A stretch of 64,000 bases of DNA. Origin: Reyranella sp. (GTDB lineage Bacteria; Pseudomonadota; Alphaproteobacteria; Reyranellales; Reyranellaceae). Shown here piece by piece: positions 53,192 to 63,081 of this stretch. The translations under genes were made by a program, and so were the position numbers. The notes beneath the pieces are model-generated. The model searched no databases. It was not told the DNA's origin and saw only the letters and a list, made by a program, of their open reading frames with translations. Positions within the stretch are counted from its first letter, which is position 1, and every line of letters starts with the position of its first letter. The stretch covers positions 119,447 to 183,446 of the forward strand of contig NZ_SCUT01000030.1 of NCBI RefSeq assembly GCF_004297265.1. Reading direction: 5' to 3'.

Positions 53192-53848
53192 TCAAAGGGA
53201 TGGGGCCGCGGCAGGGTTTCCGCTTTGCCGCTTCTCTAGATACTGCTGCGCGTCCGCCCGGATACCGGCGATGACGGCAGCTTCATCGTAGGATTTGATC
53301 CCCGCGAATGAGGCGGCGTCCGCCAGGAAGGCTGGCAGGCTCACCACGGCCTTGTCGTAGGAAACCAGAAACAGGGGATGCTCGGTCGTGGCGGCGATGG
53401 CCGCCAGGCGCTGATGCACCGCCACGACCTGCTGCAGGACATTGATTGGGTTCTTCGACCTCCGCGTGGCTGACCGGACAGCGATTGAAAGCGGTTCCTT
53501 GAAGATCATAACGAAGTGCGGGTTCGGAACCATTTCCGATATGGCAGAGAAACGGCTCTCGATCTCCGGGAGTTTCCACCCCCAGACGGGATGCAGACTG
53601 CAGAACTCCCCGATTATCCGCCGCATCCTGGCATGATCTTCCTCCTGAAACGCTTCTTTCAAGCGGTTATGCTCGTGACGTGGGCTTATGCGGTCGTTCG
53701 GGGTTCGCCTGAACGGCACGCCGAGGCGTGAGAAGACGGAAGCAGCGAACGACGTGCCACCACGGGGCGCGCCGCAGATCACTATCGATTTCCGGTCAGT
53801 GACTCTGTGCTCATTCTTCATGAGCACACCGTGAAAGCTGCTACCCAT
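53192..53848 (-). CDS. Sulfotransferase-like protein (PAPS-binding loop)
   Basis: A 218-residue protein. I-C-G-A-P-R-G-G-T-S-F near residue 26 matches the 5'-phosphosulfate-binding loop of sulfotransferases. The H-F-V-M-I-F-K-E-P and S-I-A-V-R-S-A-T-R-R region is where the 3'-phosphate is usually bound. It is shorter than most carbohydrate sulfotransferases. ATG 53848 follows GGAG by six bases. PAPS-forming genes (cysD, cysNC) lie 7-9 kb away, which supports a sulfation role, acceptor unknown. Confidence 0.65.
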   Translation of the reverse strand: MGSSFHGVLMKNEHRVTDRKSIVICGAPRGGTSFAASVFSRLGVPFRRTPNDRISPRHEHNRLKEAFQEEDHARMRRIIGEFCSLHPVWGWKLPEIESRFSAISEMVPNPHFVMIFKEPLSIAVRSATRRSKNPINVLQQVVAVHQRLAAIAATTEHPLFLVSYDKAVVSLPAFLADAASFAGIKSYDEAAVIAGIRADAQQYLEKRQSGNPAAAPSL

Positions 53849-54137
53849 ATTCCACTCCAATTACAGCGTCGGTAGTCTAATGCAGAATCCGGAGGTTTGA
53901 TCAACGATTGATGTCGCGCAACCAATTTGCAGATGAAAGCCCGTGATGGGGCGCTCGCCGCCTTCGGCGACCGGGAAGCAGCGGCCGGGTTGACCGTCTT
54001 TGCCGGGTCGCGAGATCGCAGCGGCGGCCTCGCGCTCGAGCGGCTCTGTTCGCCCGTCCGAGACAGCCGCGGATCTTGCACAAGCCCGCTGCGAGGAAGA
54101 GTAAAAGGAGCGCCCGCCCCTTCCGTGTTTCCGAGCA

Positions 54138-56348
54138 TTACCCGCCTTGGAATACGATGGGACGTGCCTCGCCTACTCCATTCGGGAAGTCCGGTGTCAG
54201 AGCCGGCTCGACCACCCGTTTTAGGGGTTTCTCGGGAGTACTCAGGTCTAGCAAGAGACCTTCCCGGCCTTGGCGGATATAGATGGCGCCGCTGGCCCAT
54301 TGAGAACGGATGAACGGCGAATCGTAGGTTCTCGCCCTGTACGGACTGACGCCAATCCCGCCCCGCTTGGGCCCGTAGAAAGTGAGGCCGGCGAATGTGG
54401 TCGTGCCGCCTTCCTGCTTCACGCGCTGTGCCTTCAGGGATGACTTGAATTTCTCGAAGTCGTTACCGTAGTCGCTCGCCTCGTTGGCGACAATGATGAT
54501 CGGCGCATCGGGATCCGTGAGGGTGACGAAGTGACTGTTCTTGTCGAGCCCCTTGTTTTTGTTGAGCTGATCGAGCCAACGATAGCCATCGTTGCCCTGA
54601 TGGACGACATGCACGGCACCGAACGCGCTGCCTTCCTTCACGAAGATCCAGCCTTCTTCCTCGTCCAGCAGGTCGAGTGTGCCAGAGATATAGATGTCGG
54701 TCCGCGATCGATACCCGGTATCATAGCCCGAGCGTTGCGTGATCAGCACGTTTCGGTCCTGAGTGGACGTGAATCCATTGCCTACGCGTTGCTCTCGGTC
54801 AAGCGCACCGGCCTTGTTAAGGCGGGTGATCTGCGGCGCGATACGCGTCCCGAGATCTCCGTTGAATACCACGCCTTGCCAACGATTCTGCGAACTTATC
54901 ACCCAGTGGTCGGGATCGTGGACGAAGGATCCGAGAATATACGAAGGCGTCACGAAGCTGTAGCGAACGACGCTCTCGTTCGGATCGATCACGGCAGTCC
55001 CCCCCGGCCTGTCTTCCTGCCCCATGCCTGGGCCCCGTTGGACGATACGGTACTGGCCCCTTGCTGCCGGATCCCTTCCCAAACGCCATATGACGGGCGG
55101 CGGGAAGTAGGAGCTGCTTGCCTGCGTGGCGTAGATCGGGCGAAAGCCAACGGGCTCGAAGAGGAGGTTGTAGTTTCGATCTTCCCCTCCCTGCCGGGCA
55201 GCACTGCGGAAGGAATAGACACGGCTCTTTGCGCCACCTCGCACACCATTGGCCAGGGTTTCCTGGGCAATGAGCGCGTAGGTCAGATCCAGCAGCATCT
55301 CGGCCTTCTGCCTCAGGACCGGGTCTTCACTGAAATCCCGTATGTTCTGGAAAGCGCCGCGGGTGTACTTCTCATAGGTCGGCGAACCGACTTCCATGTA
55401 CATGCCGCGCCTGGCACGCTCATCCAGGAGGTTCGACCAGAAGTTGCGCCAGCTCGCGTAGTGCTCGGCCGCAGTCCGCCCGTCCTCGAATGCGCGGTTG
55501 GCGAACGCAGGACTGTTCTTCAGGAACTGCGAAGCCAGCAGATGTGAGGACCATGCCACCAGGGAGTGGTTCTCGGACCCCTGGAGCTTCCAGACATTGC
55601 TCAGGTCCACCGCGTATCTGGGCTTCTTCAGCGAGGCGACCTTGAAAAACTCCTCCTCGAGATTGCGTTGCGCCCCTCGTCCCAGTCTTCCAGGGAAAGC
55701 TCCCGAACGTCCGTTGAAAAGTCCATAGAGGCGGATGTCCTCGAGGGAAAACAGTCCGAAGTCCGCCTTTGTATGGCTCTCCAACGGCCAAATTTCAGCG
55801 AAATACTTGTTGATCCTCTCCATGTCCTGCTCGAAGAGCAGCGACGCAATCGCATAAATTGTCCAATTGCGATCAGAGACAAGCTGGGCATTGGTGATGC
55901 CATCCATCAGTGATGCGCGAGCGCGGTCCAAATATGCCGCCGGCATCGAAGCCAGGAGAGGTGGAGGCCAATGAGCCGGTTGAGTTCTTTCCGGAACGGC
56001 GACCGATACCTGACACTTGGCCGTACCTTTGGCACCGGGCACGAACATCGTATACGTCGTCGTGCGTGACGGACGCTCTACTCGCGATTTATTCTTATCC
56101 TGTTCGACTTCGATCACATTGCCGTCATGGACGATTATCGCCGAATCGGCATTTCGGATCGTCCAGGTCAAATTAACCTGTTGGCCTGCCTTTAGGACGA
56201 CCGCAGGATGCACGGCAATGTCACAGCCTGCAGCGCCTCCGCCGCGGACGACCGGCTGTTTCTCCGAGTTGGGTCTGCCGGCGTCCTGAGCATTCGCCGA
56301 GGATAGGCCGGCGAGGGCAAAGGCGGTCAGAAAGGCCCCAACACGCAT
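54138..56348 (-). CDS. Large secreted protein, possibly polysaccharide-active
   Basis: A 736-residue exported protein with a signal peptide (cleavage near A-N-A-Q-D). Residues 40-115 look like a small beta-sandwich (L-T-W-T-I-R-N-A-D, R-T-T-T-Y-T-M-F-V). A long helical section follows, with S-E-N-H-S-L-V-A-W and G-M-Y-M-E-V-G-S-P-T-Y, in the style of (alpha/alpha) toroids of lyases and hydrolases. The last 350 residues are beta-rich. This layout suggests a polysaccharide lyase or hydrolase, but no family signature is certain. It stands alone in the accessory region. Confidence 0.6.
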   Translation of the reverse strand: MRVGAFLTAFALAGLSSANAQDAGRPNSEKQPVVRGGGAAGCDIAVHPAVVLKAGQQVNLTWTIRNADSAIIVHDGNVIEVEQDKNKSRVERPSRTTTYTMFVPGAKGTAKCQVSVAVPERTQPAHWPPPLLASMPAAYLDRARASLMDGITNAQLVSDRNWTIYAIASLLFEQDMERINKYFAEIWPLESHTKADFGLFSLEDIRLYGLFNGRSGAFPGRLGRGAQRNLEEEFFKVASLKKPRYAVDLSNVWKLQGSENHSLVAWSSHLLASQFLKNSPAFANRAFEDGRTAAEHYASWRNFWSNLLDERARRGMYMEVGSPTYEKYTRGAFQNIRDFSEDPVLRQKAEMLLDLTYALIAQETLANGVRGGAKSRVYSFRSAARQGGEDRNYNLLFEPVGFRPIYATQASSSYFPPPVIWRLGRDPAARGQYRIVQRGPGMGQEDRPGGTAVIDPNESVVRYSFVTPSYILGSFVHDPDHWVISSQNRWQGVVFNGDLGTRIAPQITRLNKAGALDREQRVGNGFTSTQDRNVLITQRSGYDTGYRSRTDIYISGTLDLLDEEEGWIFVKEGSAFGAVHVVHQGNDGYRWLDQLNKNKGLDKNSHFVTLTDPDAPIIIVANEASDYGNDFEKFKSSLKAQRVKQEGGTTTFAGLTFYGPKRGGIGVSPYRARTYDSPFIRSQWASGAIYIRQGREGLLLDLSTPEKPLKRVVEPALTPDFPNGVGEARPIVFQGG

Positions 56349-56631
56349 GCAATCCTCCGCATAGGATCTGTGAAAACCAAGAATGCATCAGGTCCGTTGC
56401 AGACTACCCATTCAGTCGACACGAGGAATGGCCAAATCAGAAGGGATCGTCACTCACGCAGCCGATATTTATGTCGCTCTTTGTGGCTTCAGTAAGTTTC
56501 AAAGCCCGAGGTATTGCGGGCGAAGTCACCCCAAGGACCTCATCGGCACCGAGAAGGTGGAGCTCCCCGGCTGCCTGAAAAACCCGGCTATGCTATCTTG
56601 CCTCAAATGGACCGGCAAGCTGCAGGTCCCT

Positions 56632-56925
56632 ATGATTGAACGGTGGTATCCCGTGTCCGTAGTCTATTCTGAAATCATATGGCTGGGGGGGATCGTCCTG
56701 GCTTTGACAGTGGCGGCCGTCATTGGCCTCCGGAGGCGCCAGGATATTGGAGCAATTGAGCCCGTCAAGCCGCTGCTCCTTTCTCCTATGGAACGTGAGC
56801 TGCTTCTTCTTGAAAAAACATTGGCCCTCCAGAAAGCCGTGGAGGCCAAGAACGCAACGAAGAGGGCCCGACGCGATCGGAGACGCCAGTTGGCCGCCTC
56901 TAACAAGACCGGTCCGACAGCCTAA
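56632..56925 (+). CDS. Hypothetical single-pass membrane protein (97 residues)
   Basis: From ATG 56632 the frame gives a transmembrane helix (I-I-W-L-G-G-I-V-L-A-L-T-V) and a cytoplasmic tail with a coiled-coil-like stretch (M-E-R-E-L-L-L-L-E-K-T-L) and a basic end (K-R-A-R-R-D-R-R-R). The frame is open further upstream, but that part does not look coding. Divergent from the large secreted protein. Family unknown. Confidence 0.45.
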   Translation: MIERWYPVSVVYSEIIWLGGIVLALTVAAVIGLRRRQDIGAIEPVKPLLLSPMERELLLLEKTLALQKAVEAKNATKRARRDRRRQLAASNKTGPTA

Positions 56926-57219
56926 AGCACGGCCACCGGCCGGAAGGCGTCAGCAGAACCGTAGCGCTTGCAATCGGCCCGCTATGGCCTCCTCAGAAAA
57001 TTGGATGTGCGACAGAAGCAGCAAATCGATAGTTGACCAAGCCAATGGACGTGATGAATGAAGCCCTTCATCGCTCTTACCACAGAGGCAGCTTCACAAG
57101 CTCGGCCGCCCGTGATAGAAAGTCAAGTCTATTGAGCGATTTTCAGGGAAGTGCGAGGCATTGCCTCTCTAATAGTGGCGCAGCCGGTCACTGCATCGGC
57201 GCTAACAACTGGGCAACGC

Positions 57220-58308
57220 ATGCAATTCAGAGTCGGAGTAATCGGGGGCGGCTGGTACGGCTGTCACATCGCATATTCTCTCGGCAATCTGGGCTTCGAC
57301 GTTGCCTTGTTCGATCGCCATTCCGTCCTGATGCAGGAAGCATCTGGCAATAATCAATTTCGCCTTCATCTTGGATTTCACTATGCGCGGCACCACGCGA
57401 CACGCCTCCAGTCGCGTGACGGATTCCAGCGCTTCATCGAGCGCTATCCGACGCTTAGCGGAGAAATAACCAAGAATATCTACGCGGTGCCGGAGCAAGG
57501 CAGTCTGCTGGACTTCAACACCTACAAACTGGTCATGGCCGCGTCAGGCATCGACTACGTCGAGATGCAAGACGTGCCCGATTTCCTGCAGTCGATCGAA
57601 GGCTGCCTGCTCACGCGGGAGCGGGTCATCCATCTCCATCGCGCCCGGGCGTTCTTTCAGGAGAATCTCGGCAGCAACCTGCAGTTGGAAACCGAGGTGC
57701 AATCCGTTCGCGATGCGGGCGATCACGTCTCGATCAACGGTCAGCGTTTCGACTATGTCGTCGATGCCACGTGGGGGCATTTGCGTCCGCTTCCGATCAA
57801 CGTCTATTTCGAGCCGACGTTGCTGCTCTACTATGAAAGCAAGGACGTGCCGGCGCTGACTCTCGTGGATGGGCCTCTTTTCTCGGTATATCCGACGGAG
57901 GATCCGCAGATCCATACGTTGTCCTCGGTCGTTCATACGTCGCTAGGTCGATATGCAACGGCGGCAGAGGCTCGGGCACGACACGCTCAGGTCGACCTCA
58001 GTCTGGTGAAGGAAAAGCGGATGGCGATGGAGGCGCAGGCAAGCGTCAACTTCCCGGCGTTTCGCGATATGTTTCGCTTCGCGGGAATACAACTTGGGAT
58101 CAAGACCAAACCCATCGCAACCTATGACGACAGAAGCTGCTACGTATTCCAGGACGGACGCATTTTTTCGGTGATGTCCGGGAAGATCGACACGATCTTC
58201 TTTGCGACAGAGCGGATCCTTTCGCTAATGGCGGCTGCCAATTCCATGAGATCCTCGTCCGAAGGGCCGACTTCGTTTCGCCAGAACATTCTAATGCCGA
58301 CGGTGTGA
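57220..58308 (+). CDS. FAD-dependent oxidoreductase (DAO-like) of a sugar-modification cluster
   Basis: A 362-residue flavoprotein. The FAD motif V-I-G-G-G-W-Y-G near residue 7 is followed by L-F-D-R-H-S. A run of histidines in L-H-L-G-F-H-Y-A-R-H-H lies near 50, and D-A-T-W-G near 186 matches the second FAD contact of D-amino-acid-oxidase-like proteins. ATG 57220 is chosen; the frame is open upstream for 23 codons. It starts a three-gene unit with an SDR and a TIM-barrel protein. Such trios occur in surface-glycan gene clusters. Confidence 0.8.
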   Translation: MQFRVGVIGGGWYGCHIAYSLGNLGFDVALFDRHSVLMQEASGNNQFRLHLGFHYARHHATRLQSRDGFQRFIERYPTLSGEITKNIYAVPEQGSLLDFNTYKLVMAASGIDYVEMQDVPDFLQSIEGCLLTRERVIHLHRARAFFQENLGSNLQLETEVQSVRDAGDHVSINGQRFDYVVDATWGHLRPLPINVYFEPTLLLYYESKDVPALTLVDGPLFSVYPTEDPQIHTLSSVVHTSLGRYATAAEARARHAQVDLSLVKEKRMAMEAQASVNFPAFRDMFRFAGIQLGIKTKPIATYDDRSCYVFQDGRIFSVMSGKIDTIFFATERILSLMAAANSMRSSSEGPTSFRQNILMPTV

Positions 58309-58315
58309 GGGCAGG

Positions 58316-59107
58316 ATGCAGTCGAAACGTGACGCATTGATCGGCTATACGGGCTTCGTCGGAGATACGATCAATCGCTCGGATTGGCCTTTTGCGGCGC
58401 GCTTCAATTCCGCCAACATCGAGACGATGAGAGGCGAGCGATTCGATACGGTCGTCTGCGCGGGCGTCTATGCAGAGAAATGGAAAGCCAATCGCGCACC
58501 TGATGCCGACTGGTCCTCGATACAACGCCTGATTGACATCCTGGACACGGTGTCGGCGAACAGATTCGTTCTGATATCGACCATTGATGTCTACCCAACT
58601 CCGCTCAACGTCACGGAAGATGACCTCCCCCCACGGGGAGCAGGCGAACCTTATGGCCGGCATCGCCTGGAACTCGAATACTGGATCGCGAACAAGTTTC
58701 CCCGCCACCATATCCTGCGTCTCCCCGCCTTGTTTGGACCGGGCCTCAAGAAGAATGCCATCTTCGATCTTCTGGTCGGGAACCTTGTGGACCGCATCAA
58801 TCCAAATGGCGTGTACCAATGGTATCCGGTGGCCCGTATCGCTGCAGATATCCGCCGTGTGATCGACGCCGATGTCCGGCTGATCAATATCGCCGTTGAA
58901 GCCCTGCGAACGGGCGACATTGCCGAACAGCTGTTTCCCGGCGTTGCAATCGGTTCTCCTGACCTTCCTGTGGCACGTTATGACATGAGAACGCGGCATG
59001 CCGCACTGCTGGGAGGAAGGGGCGACTATCACATGGACGCTTCAAATGCCTTTGCCGAACTCAGCAGCTACGTCTCTGCGGTGAGGCTGAATGGAGGCAA
59101 ACCATGA
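58316..59107 (+). CDS. NAD-dependent epimerase/dehydratase-like protein with altered YxxxK
   Basis: A 263-residue extended-SDR-like protein. The dinucleotide loop is G-Y-T-G-F-V-G near residue 10, L-I-S-T-I-D-V-Y matches the catalytic Ser strand, and R-L-P-A-L-F-G-P-G fits the substrate strand. The expected Y-x-x-x-K reads Y-G-R-H-R, so the catalytic lysine is arginine. It may be a binding or regulatory homologue, or use a modified mechanism. ATGA overlap with the next gene and a 7-bp gap to the previous one indicate one operon. Confidence 0.78.
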   Translation: MQSKRDALIGYTGFVGDTINRSDWPFAARFNSANIETMRGERFDTVVCAGVYAEKWKANRAPDADWSSIQRLIDILDTVSANRFVLISTIDVYPTPLNVTEDDLPPRGAGEPYGRHRLELEYWIANKFPRHHILRLPALFGPGLKKNAIFDLLVGNLVDRINPNGVYQWYPVARIAADIRRVIDADVRLINIAVEALRTGDIAEQLFPGVAIGSPDLPVARYDMRTRHAALLGGRGDYHMDASNAFAELSSYVSAVRLNGGKP

Positions 59108-59928
59108 TCGCGATGTCGAACCTGGCCTTCCCCTCCGAAGCGATCCCGAAGTCGTTGCCGCTCTGGAAGGCGGAAGGGCTCACGGGTATCGAAGTGGCTC
59201 CGACGCGCCTCGCGCCGTGGGATGAACTGACGCCGGAAATGCTCAGGAACTACCGGCGCACGCTCGAGGATTTGGGTCTTGTCGTACCGTCCTTGCAGGC
59301 ACTCCTCTTTGGAAAGGATGGGGTAGCGCTCTTGGGAGACGAGGAGTCCTTCGAGCGCTTGGTCGAGCACCTTCGCCAAGTCGCGGGTATTGCCGCCCTT
59401 TTGGGGGCCCGGATCATGGTGTTTGGGTCGCCCCGCCAACGGAGCCGCGGAAACCTGCCAATACCGGAAGCTCTGGTCCTCGGAGAAGAGCGGCTTCGCA
59501 GGTGCGCGGAGGCTGTCCACGATGAGGCGGGAGTTGCCCTCGGGCTTGAACCCGTCCCAGCTGCCTATGGCGGCGATTTCCTGGAAATGGCGGAAGACGT
59601 AACGAGCATGGTTCGCGCCGTTGCGCATCCCGGGCTCCGGCTGCATCTCGACACCGGATGCGTCAAGCTCGGCGGCGGCGACATCTCCGCATCGGTGCGC
59701 GCCGGAGCTTCCTGGTTGTCACACTTTCACGCCGCCGAACCCCAGTTGGGAGTATTCGCCAATCCGGTGGCAGACCATGTTGCGGCAGCTCGAGCGCTGT
59801 CGGAAATTGAATATGCTGGCTGGATATCGATCGAGATGCGCCAGGTTGACGACTGGGAAACCGCGGTGCCAGCCGCTTTGCGATTCGTCCGCCGTCAGTA
59901 TGTCGAACGGCACGGCCAGGCGGCATAA
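59104..59928 (+). CDS. Sugar phosphate isomerase/epimerase-type TIM-barrel protein
   Basis: A 274-residue xylose-isomerase-like TIM barrel (AP_endonuc_2 family). The strand G-I-E-V-A-P-T near residue 28, metal-site strand G-L-E-P-V-P near 145, H-L-D-T-G-C near 180 and S-H-F-H-A-A-E near 205 supply the metal ligands. It is likely to isomerise or epimerise a sugar made or used by its two upstream partners. ATG 59104 overlaps the previous TGA. Confidence 0.85.
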   Translation: MIAMSNLAFPSEAIPKSLPLWKAEGLTGIEVAPTRLAPWDELTPEMLRNYRRTLEDLGLVVPSLQALLFGKDGVALLGDEESFERLVEHLRQVAGIAALLGARIMVFGSPRQRSRGNLPIPEALVLGEERLRRCAEAVHDEAGVALGLEPVPAAYGGDFLEMAEDVTSMVRAVAHPGLRLHLDTGCVKLGGGDISASVRAGASWLSHFHAAEPQLGVFANPVADHVAAARALSEIEYAGWISIEMRQVDDWETAVPAALRFVRRQYVERHGQAA

Positions 59929-60051
59929 AATCAAAAACTGTCTTTACATATATTTCGATCAGGCTGCCCCACATCGGCAACTGGCAAACGGTCGATCTGC
60001 CCAGAACGTCCAATGCAACGGCGCGAAGAGTTCGACTATCTTCGCTACCCT

Positions 60052-61950
60052 CTACGCTTTCAGACTGCCGTTGTCGTTCAGATAGGCAATCAATTGCTCC
60101 ACTGATTGCTCGACCGACTGCGCGCCGGTATCGAGCCTGATCTCGGGGTTCTCCGGCGCCTCGTATACGGAGCTGATGCCGGTGAAATTGGGGATCTGGC
60201 CCATGCGCGCCTTGCGATACAGCCCCTTCGGATCCCGCGCCTCGCAGACCTCCAGCGGCGTATCCACGAAGATCTCGATGAACTCGCCCTGCCCGATCAA
60301 TTCTCTCGCCATCCGGCGCTCGCTGCGAAACGGGGAGATGAACGAGACGATCACGACGAGCCCCGCGTCGGCCATCAACCGCGCCACCTCCGCGACCCTT
60401 CGAATGTTCTCCACGCGGTCCGCGTCCGTAAATCCCAGGTCGCGATTGAGCCCATGCCGGACGTTGTCGCCGTCCAGGATGTAGCTGTGACGCCCCAGGC
60501 TGAAGAGCCGCTTCTCGAGCGCCACGGCGATGGTCGACTTGCCGGACCCCGACAGGCCCGTGAACCAGACCACGGCCGCCTTCTGGCCCTTCTGCGAGGC
60601 GCGGCTTTCGCGACTGACGTCCAGCTCCTGCCAGTGAATGTTGGTGGCCCGCCGCAGCGGGAAGTCGAGCAACCCCATGCCGACGGTCTGGTTGCTGACC
60701 CGGTCGATGAGAATGAAGCTGCCGAGTTCGCGGCTCTCAGCGTACGGCGCGAACGGAATGGCTTTCGACAATGAAAGATTGCATACGCCGATCTCGTTCA
60801 ACGCGAGAGTCTTGGCGGCGGTATGCTCCAGCGTATTGATGTTGATCCGGTGCTTGAGCGACGTCACCGTGACTTCGGTCGTCGTCGCTCCGACCTTTAT
60901 CAGATAGGTTCGGCCAGGCAGCATCTCGTCGGGCGCCATCCAGAGCAGCCGCGCGACGATCTGGTCCGCGACCGGCACGGAATGGCCATGGTCGCAGAAG
61001 AGGTCGCCGCGACTGACGTCGATGTCCCGATCGAGGACGAGCGTGACTGCCTGTCCAGATATCGCGGCAGGAAGGTTACCGTCGGCGGTAACGATCCGCT
61101 TTACGATCGCCTCCTGCTCCGACGGCAGCACCTTGACGCGGTCGTCCTCCCGGACCGTTCCGCTCACGATCGTGCCGGCATAGCCGCGAAAATCCGCATT
61201 CGGGCGGTTCACCCATTGCACCGGCATCCGGAACGGACGCTTCTCGTCCTGGGGAGCGATCTCGACCGTCTCCAGGTAAGGCAGCAGCGCCGGGCCATGG
61301 TACCAGGGCATGAGCGGGCTCGGCGCGACGACGTTGTCGCCGAGCAGGGCCGAAATGGGAATGCAGGCGACCTCCTCGATGCCAAGCTGCCTGGCGAAGG
61401 CCATGTACTTGGCGGTGTACGCCGAGAAGACGGCCTGGTCGTAGCCGACGAGGTCCATCTTGTTGACGGCCAGCACCAGCTTCCGGATGCCGAGCATCGA
61501 GCAGATGTAGGTGTGCCGCCGGGTCTGCGTCAGCAGGTCCCTGCTGCGATGGACGTCGCCCAGGATGATCGCCAGGTCGGCGGTCGACGCACCGGTCGCC
61601 ATATTGCGGGTGTATTGCTCGTGACCGGGCGTGTCGGCGACGATGAACTTGCGCTTGTCGGTCGCGAAGAAGCGATAGGCCACATCGATGGTGATGCCCT
61701 GTTCCCGCTCGGCGGCCAGCCCGTCGACGAGAAGCGCGAAGTCGAGCTCCCCGCCTTGCGTTCCGACCTTGGCGCTTTCCGTCTTGAGGCTCGCCAGTTG
61801 ATCCTCGAAGAGCATCTTGCCCTCGTAGAGGAGCCGGCCGATCAGCGTCGACTTGCCGTCGTCGACGCTTCCGCAGGTGATGAAGCGAAGCAGTTCCTTG
61901 CGCTCTTGCTGGCGCAGATACGCGTCCAGCCGCTCTTCCGACCCGTCCAT
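60052..61950 (-). CDS. cysNC: Bifunctional sulfate adenylyltransferase subunit 1 / APS kinase
   Basis: A 632-residue fusion. The GTPase part (CysN) shows G-S-V-D-D-G-K-S-T near residue 27, D-T-P-G-H-E-Q near 107 and N-K-M-D near 162. The APS kinase part (CysC) starts near residue 455 with G-L-S-G-S-G-K-S-T and D-G-D-N-V-R-H-G-L. It makes APS from sulfate with CysD and then phosphorylates it to PAPS. The fused form is the NodQ-like arrangement often used for sulfation as well as assimilation. ATG 61950 overlaps the cysD stop. Confidence 0.95.
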   Translation of the reverse strand: MDGSEERLDAYLRQQERKELLRFITCGSVDDGKSTLIGRLLYEGKMLFEDQLASLKTESAKVGTQGGELDFALLVDGLAAEREQGITIDVAYRFFATDKRKFIVADTPGHEQYTRNMATGASTADLAIILGDVHRSRDLLTQTRRHTYICSMLGIRKLVLAVNKMDLVGYDQAVFSAYTAKYMAFARQLGIEEVACIPISALLGDNVVAPSPLMPWYHGPALLPYLETVEIAPQDEKRPFRMPVQWVNRPNADFRGYAGTIVSGTVREDDRVKVLPSEQEAIVKRIVTADGNLPAAISGQAVTLVLDRDIDVSRGDLFCDHGHSVPVADQIVARLLWMAPDEMLPGRTYLIKVGATTTEVTVTSLKHRININTLEHTAAKTLALNEIGVCNLSLSKAIPFAPYAESRELGSFILIDRVSNQTVGMGLLDFPLRRATNIHWQELDVSRESRASQKGQKAAVVWFTGLSGSGKSTIAVALEKRLFSLGRHSYILDGDNVRHGLNRDLGFTDADRVENIRRVAEVARLMADAGLVVIVSFISPFRSERRMARELIGQGEFIEIFVDTPLEVCEARDPKGLYRKARMGQIPNFTGISSVYEAPENPEIRLDTGAQSVEQSVEQLIAYLNDNGSLKA

Positions 61951-62975
61951 CAGAAATAGCCTTCCTGCTTCTTCTTCTCCATCGACCCCTCGCCGTCGCG
62001 ATCGATGACCCGCCCATGTCTCTCCGAATTCTTGGCGCGGAACATTTCCTCGAGAATCGCCGGCAATGTCGCTGCCTCGCTCTCGATGGCGCCGGTCAGC
62101 GGATAACACCCGAGAGTCCGGAAGCGGACCAGCTTCAGCTCGGGCTTCTCACCCGGCATGAGCGGCATGCGCTCGTCGTCGACCATGATCAGGTTTCCAT
62201 CGCGTTCGACGACCGGCCGGGGCTTGGCGAAGTACAGGGGTACGATCGGAATCTTCTCCTGATGGATGTATTGCCAGATGTCGAGCTCCGTCCAATTGGA
62301 CAACGGAAAGACTCGAATGCTCTCGCCCTTGCGCTTGCGCGTATTGAACAGGTTCCAAGGCTCCGGCCTCTGGTTCTTCGGATCCCAGCGGTGATGCTCG
62401 CTGCGGAACGAGAAGATTCGTTCCTTCGCCCGCGACTTCTCTTCGTCCCGGCGCGCGCCGCCGAATGCCGCATCGAAGCCATGCAAATCCAGTGCCTGCT
62501 TCAGTCCCTGCGTCTTCATGACATCGGTATGGATGGCCGAGCCGTGGGTGAAGGGATTGATCCCGCGTGCAAGCCCATCGGGATTCGTGTGGACGATGAG
62601 CTTGAGCCCCAGCTCGGCCGCCATACGGTCACGGAACGCGATCATCTCCCGGAATTTCCACCTGGTATCGATGTGCATTACGGGAAATGGCGGCTTGGCT
62701 GGATAGAATGCCTTCATCGCGAGATGAAGCATCACGGCTGAATCCTTGCCGATCGAGTAGAGCATGACCGGGTTCTCGCACTCGGCCACGACTTCGCGCA
62801 TGATGAAGATGCTTTCAGCTTCCAGGCGCTGAAGGTGACTCAGACGGTCGACTGCGGTGAGCAAAATCCGTTCCTCGGCAATGTTGAAGGCGCCGCTCGG
62901 AGCAGGCAACACCTTACTTCCTCGATCGCAGGATGCAGCATTCCCGCTGATCGGGACCCGATAGAGATCGCGCAT
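61950..62975 (-). CDS. cysD: Sulfate adenylyltransferase subunit 2
   Basis: A 341-residue ATP sulfurylase catalytic subunit. The PP-loop reads Y-S-I-G-K-D-S-A near residue 73, and D-T-R-W-K-F-R-E and [12 protein letters not shown] are conserved. The chain has about 38 extra residues before the usual [11 protein letters not shown] opening, so the true start may be internal. It is coupled to cysNC through an ATGA overlap. Confidence 0.95.
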   Translation of the reverse strand: MRDLYRVPISGNAASCDRGSKVLPAPSGAFNIAEERILLTAVDRLSHLQRLEAESIFIMREVVAECENPVMLYSIGKDSAVMLHLAMKAFYPAKPPFPVMHIDTRWKFREMIAFRDRMAAELGLKLIVHTNPDGLARGINPFTHGSAIHTDVMKTQGLKQALDLHGFDAAFGGARRDEEKSRAKERIFSFRSEHHRWDPKNQRPEPWNLFNTRKRKGESIRVFPLSNWTELDIWQYIHQEKIPIVPLYFAKPRPVVERDGNLIMVDDERMPLMPGEKPELKLVRFRTLGCYPLTGAIESEAATLPAILEEMFRAKNSERHGRVIDRDGEGSMEKKKQEGYF

Positions 62976-63081
62976 AGTTTCCGATTAGACTAAGGATGCG
63001 CACACCCCTTGCTCCAACAGAATACCGGCTTGTACAATTGAAGCCAAGAACCTCTCAATCTCTGCCAACCCTTCGGCGCCA

